From JANQRZ01 sp965214485 (GTDB taxonomy: Bacteria > Bacteroidota > Rhodothermia > Rhodothermales > JANQRZ01), in the NCBI GenBank assembly GCA_965214485.1, contig CBDCBW010000015.1, positions 434,001 through 498,000 of the forward strand: a DNA stretch of 64,000 nt. The letters run 5' to 3'. The translations under genes were made by a program, and so were the position numbers. Shown piece by piece: positions 62,910-64,000 of this stretch. Below the pieces are notes generated by a model. It did not search any database, had not been told where the DNA came from, and saw only the letters and a list, made by a program, of their open reading frames with translations. Position 1 is the stretch's first letter. Every line of letters starts with the position of its first letter.

Positions 62910-62936
62910 CCCATAGCACGCAGCGCGTGCTATGGG
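62910..62936. promoter_or_regulatory. Palindrome upstream of higB, likely HigA operator
   Basis: CCCATAGCACGC (62910-62921) and GCGTGCTATGGG (62925-62936) form a perfect 12-bp inverted repeat with a 3-bp centre, 25-51 bp before the higB start. The position fits an autoregulatory operator. A GTTTT on the plus side could alternatively make it a terminator, but no plus-strand gene precedes it closely. Confidence 0.55.
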
Positions 62937-63077
62937 GTTTTGGCCGTCGTGCTAGCAGTGCGTTTTCGCCGCTACCGTTGCCGTTGTCGGCTTCGCGCTC
63001 ATCGGAGTAGCCCGGCGGGCCGAAAGGCGCGGACGGGCCGCGTGTCTTTTTGCCTCTTCTCTCCCACCCGCTCGCCC

Positions 63078-63428
63078 ATGCCCACGCTCGACTGGATCGG
63101 CGGGATGAATGGGGAGGAGGAGGCGTGCGCGAAAATCATCGATGACCACGCTGCCGTCGTGCAGTGGGTCCGCAACGAGGAACGCCGCCCGTACCACTCG
63201 TTCTGGCTCCAGACCTCGACGGACAGGTTCTACCCCGACTTCGTCTGCCAACTCCGCGACGACCGAGTGCTCGCCGTCGAGTACAAGGGAGCCGATCGGT
63301 GGAGCAACGACGACTCGAAAGAGAAGCGCGCCGTCGGAGCGTTCTGGGAGGCGAAGTCGAGCGGAGCCTGCCTGTTCGTCATGCCGGAAGGAACCGGTTG
63401 GGATGCACTCGAAGCAAAGCTGGCTTGA
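63078..63428 (+). CDS. Orphan nuclease-domain fragment of a helicase-type restriction enzyme
   Basis: The 116-residue protein matches the C-terminal nuclease module of large DEAD/DEAH restriction helicases: FYPDFVCQL (PD), VLAVEYKGAD (E-x-K), NDDSKEKRAVGAFWEAKS and CLFVMPEG. The catalytic D...E-x-K is intact, but helicase domains are absent and the upstream 190 bp has no remnant of them. It may be a relic of a restriction system or a free-standing nuclease. It lies next to higBA. Confidence 0.7.
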   Translation: MPTLDWIGGMNGEEEACAKIIDDHAAVVQWVRNEERRPYHSFWLQTSTDRFYPDFVCQLRDDRVLAVEYKGADRWSNDDSKEKRAVGAFWEAKSSGACLFVMPEGTGWDALEAKLA

Positions 63429-63664
63429 CGCATCTTCGTTTCCGTCGTCGGCTTCGCGCTCGTCGGCGCGGCGCTGTAGGGCGACGGGCGTCTGCCTTCT
63501 CGCACCGCCCGGCCTTGATTCCCTGCGGCCCCTTCGCGCCGCGCATGCTCTCGGGCGAGGAGAGTGGACGGCTCCTGACCGCGCGCTGAGCCGCCGGCGG
63601 TGCCCGCGCTTGCCGTTGCGGGCTGGGATGCCTATCGTTAGCGGACCACCCGACGCGCCGCGCC

Positions 63665-64000
63665 ATGCCTGACCCGCTCTCCGAGGACGTCCTCATCGAC
63701 CTGACGCTGCTCGCCCTCGTCATCGCCCACGGGGCCGACGCCGACCTCGACCCGCGCGAGGTCGATACGCTCGCGGAGCACCTGCACCGCCTCGCGCCGC
63801 GCCTCAGCGGCGACGAGGTCATCCGGATCGTCAAGCGCGGCGCGCAGGCCTACCTCGACACCCGCGTCGAGGGTGCCGAGACGGTCGTCTACCGGCTCGC
63901 GGGCGCGCTCGACGCGGACGGGCGGGCCCAGGCCTATGCCGCGCTCGAAGCCGTGGCCGAAGCCGACGAGGTGATGCACACGATGGAGTCCACGCTGCTC
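63665..64000 (+). CDS. TerB-like protein, 5' part
   Basis: The gene runs off the window after 112 codons. The visible part (PDPLSEDVLIDLTLLALVIA; HGADADLDPREVDTLAEHLH) has the short helices and acidic Asp-rich loop of TerB-like domains (tellurite-resistance fold). Identity rests on this pattern only. Between it and the nuclease fragment (63429-63664) I see no gene. Confidence 0.45.
   Translation, partial: MPDPLSEDVLIDLTLLALVIAHGADADLDPREVDTLAEHLHRLAPRLSGDEVIRIVKRGAQAYLDTRVEGAETVVYRLAGALDADGRAQAYAALEAVAEADEVMHTMESTLL

Overview
The window comes from a high-GC bacterium of the Rhodothermota/Bacteroidota group, probably near Rubricoccaceae or Salinibacteraceae. The evidence is a short RpoD-type sigma factor without region 1.1, two secreted proteins with type IX (Por) sorting C-termini, a propeller-type hybrid sensor kinase, an ATP synthase operon lacking beta and epsilon genes, and few Shine-Dalgarno sites. 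Phylum is fairly safe; family is a guess.

Layout. 1-3.8 kb: a broken histidine kinase, a secreted protein of unknown function and two exported ferritin-like proteins. 3.8-9.8 kb: the F1Fo ATP synthase operon (atpI-like, B, E, F, H, A, G, minus strand) with palindromes between genes. 10-15.4 kb: a 1471-residue hybrid kinase and the primary-type sigma factor. 15.6-20.3 kb: folP-cdaA (c-di-AMP synthesis), pcm, a DUF368 polyprenyl-phosphate transporter, two microcompartment-vertex-like proteins and a thioesterase. 20.4-26 kb: a sensor kinase, an alpha-oxoamine synthase and a GAF protein. 26.2-30.7 kb: a tight six-gene operon joining R2lox, an ATP-grasp ligase, a lysine-2,3-aminomutase-like radical SAM enzyme, a zinc-ribbon protein and two membrane proteins. 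30.8-44.2 kb: a secreted trypsin-like protease and a beta-helix protein sharing one C-terminal module, lipid and hydrolase genes, yqgE, an AI-2E-type permease, a cysteine-free uracil-DNA glycosylase and dnaB.

44.47-52.23 kb: a 7.8-kb integrative element in tRNA-Cys. It has a tyrosine integrase next to attL, integrase-arm-like repeats at both ends, HTH proteins, a membrane-anchored winged-helix protein, a family A DNA polymerase-like protein and a cluster of iteron-like repeats. The element supplies the 3' half of the tRNA, with an encoded CCA and a terminator. This is the best candidate for an undescribed system in the window.

52.3-64 kb: tRNA-Arg and tRNA-Pro, an aldo/keto reductase plus GMC oxidoreductase pair, a beta-propeller protein, a HAD 5'-nucleotidase, a back-to-back array of TA-flanked elements (MITE, IS630, MITE), an NhaC antiporter, higBA, an orphan nuclease fragment and the start of a TerB-like gene.

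Two themes run through the non-coding DNA. Short (about 160 bp) TA-flanked IS630-like MITEs have landed in stop codons and rebuilt them. Tandem duplications of 14-23 bp sit at gene ends, several of them containing the stop codon itself.
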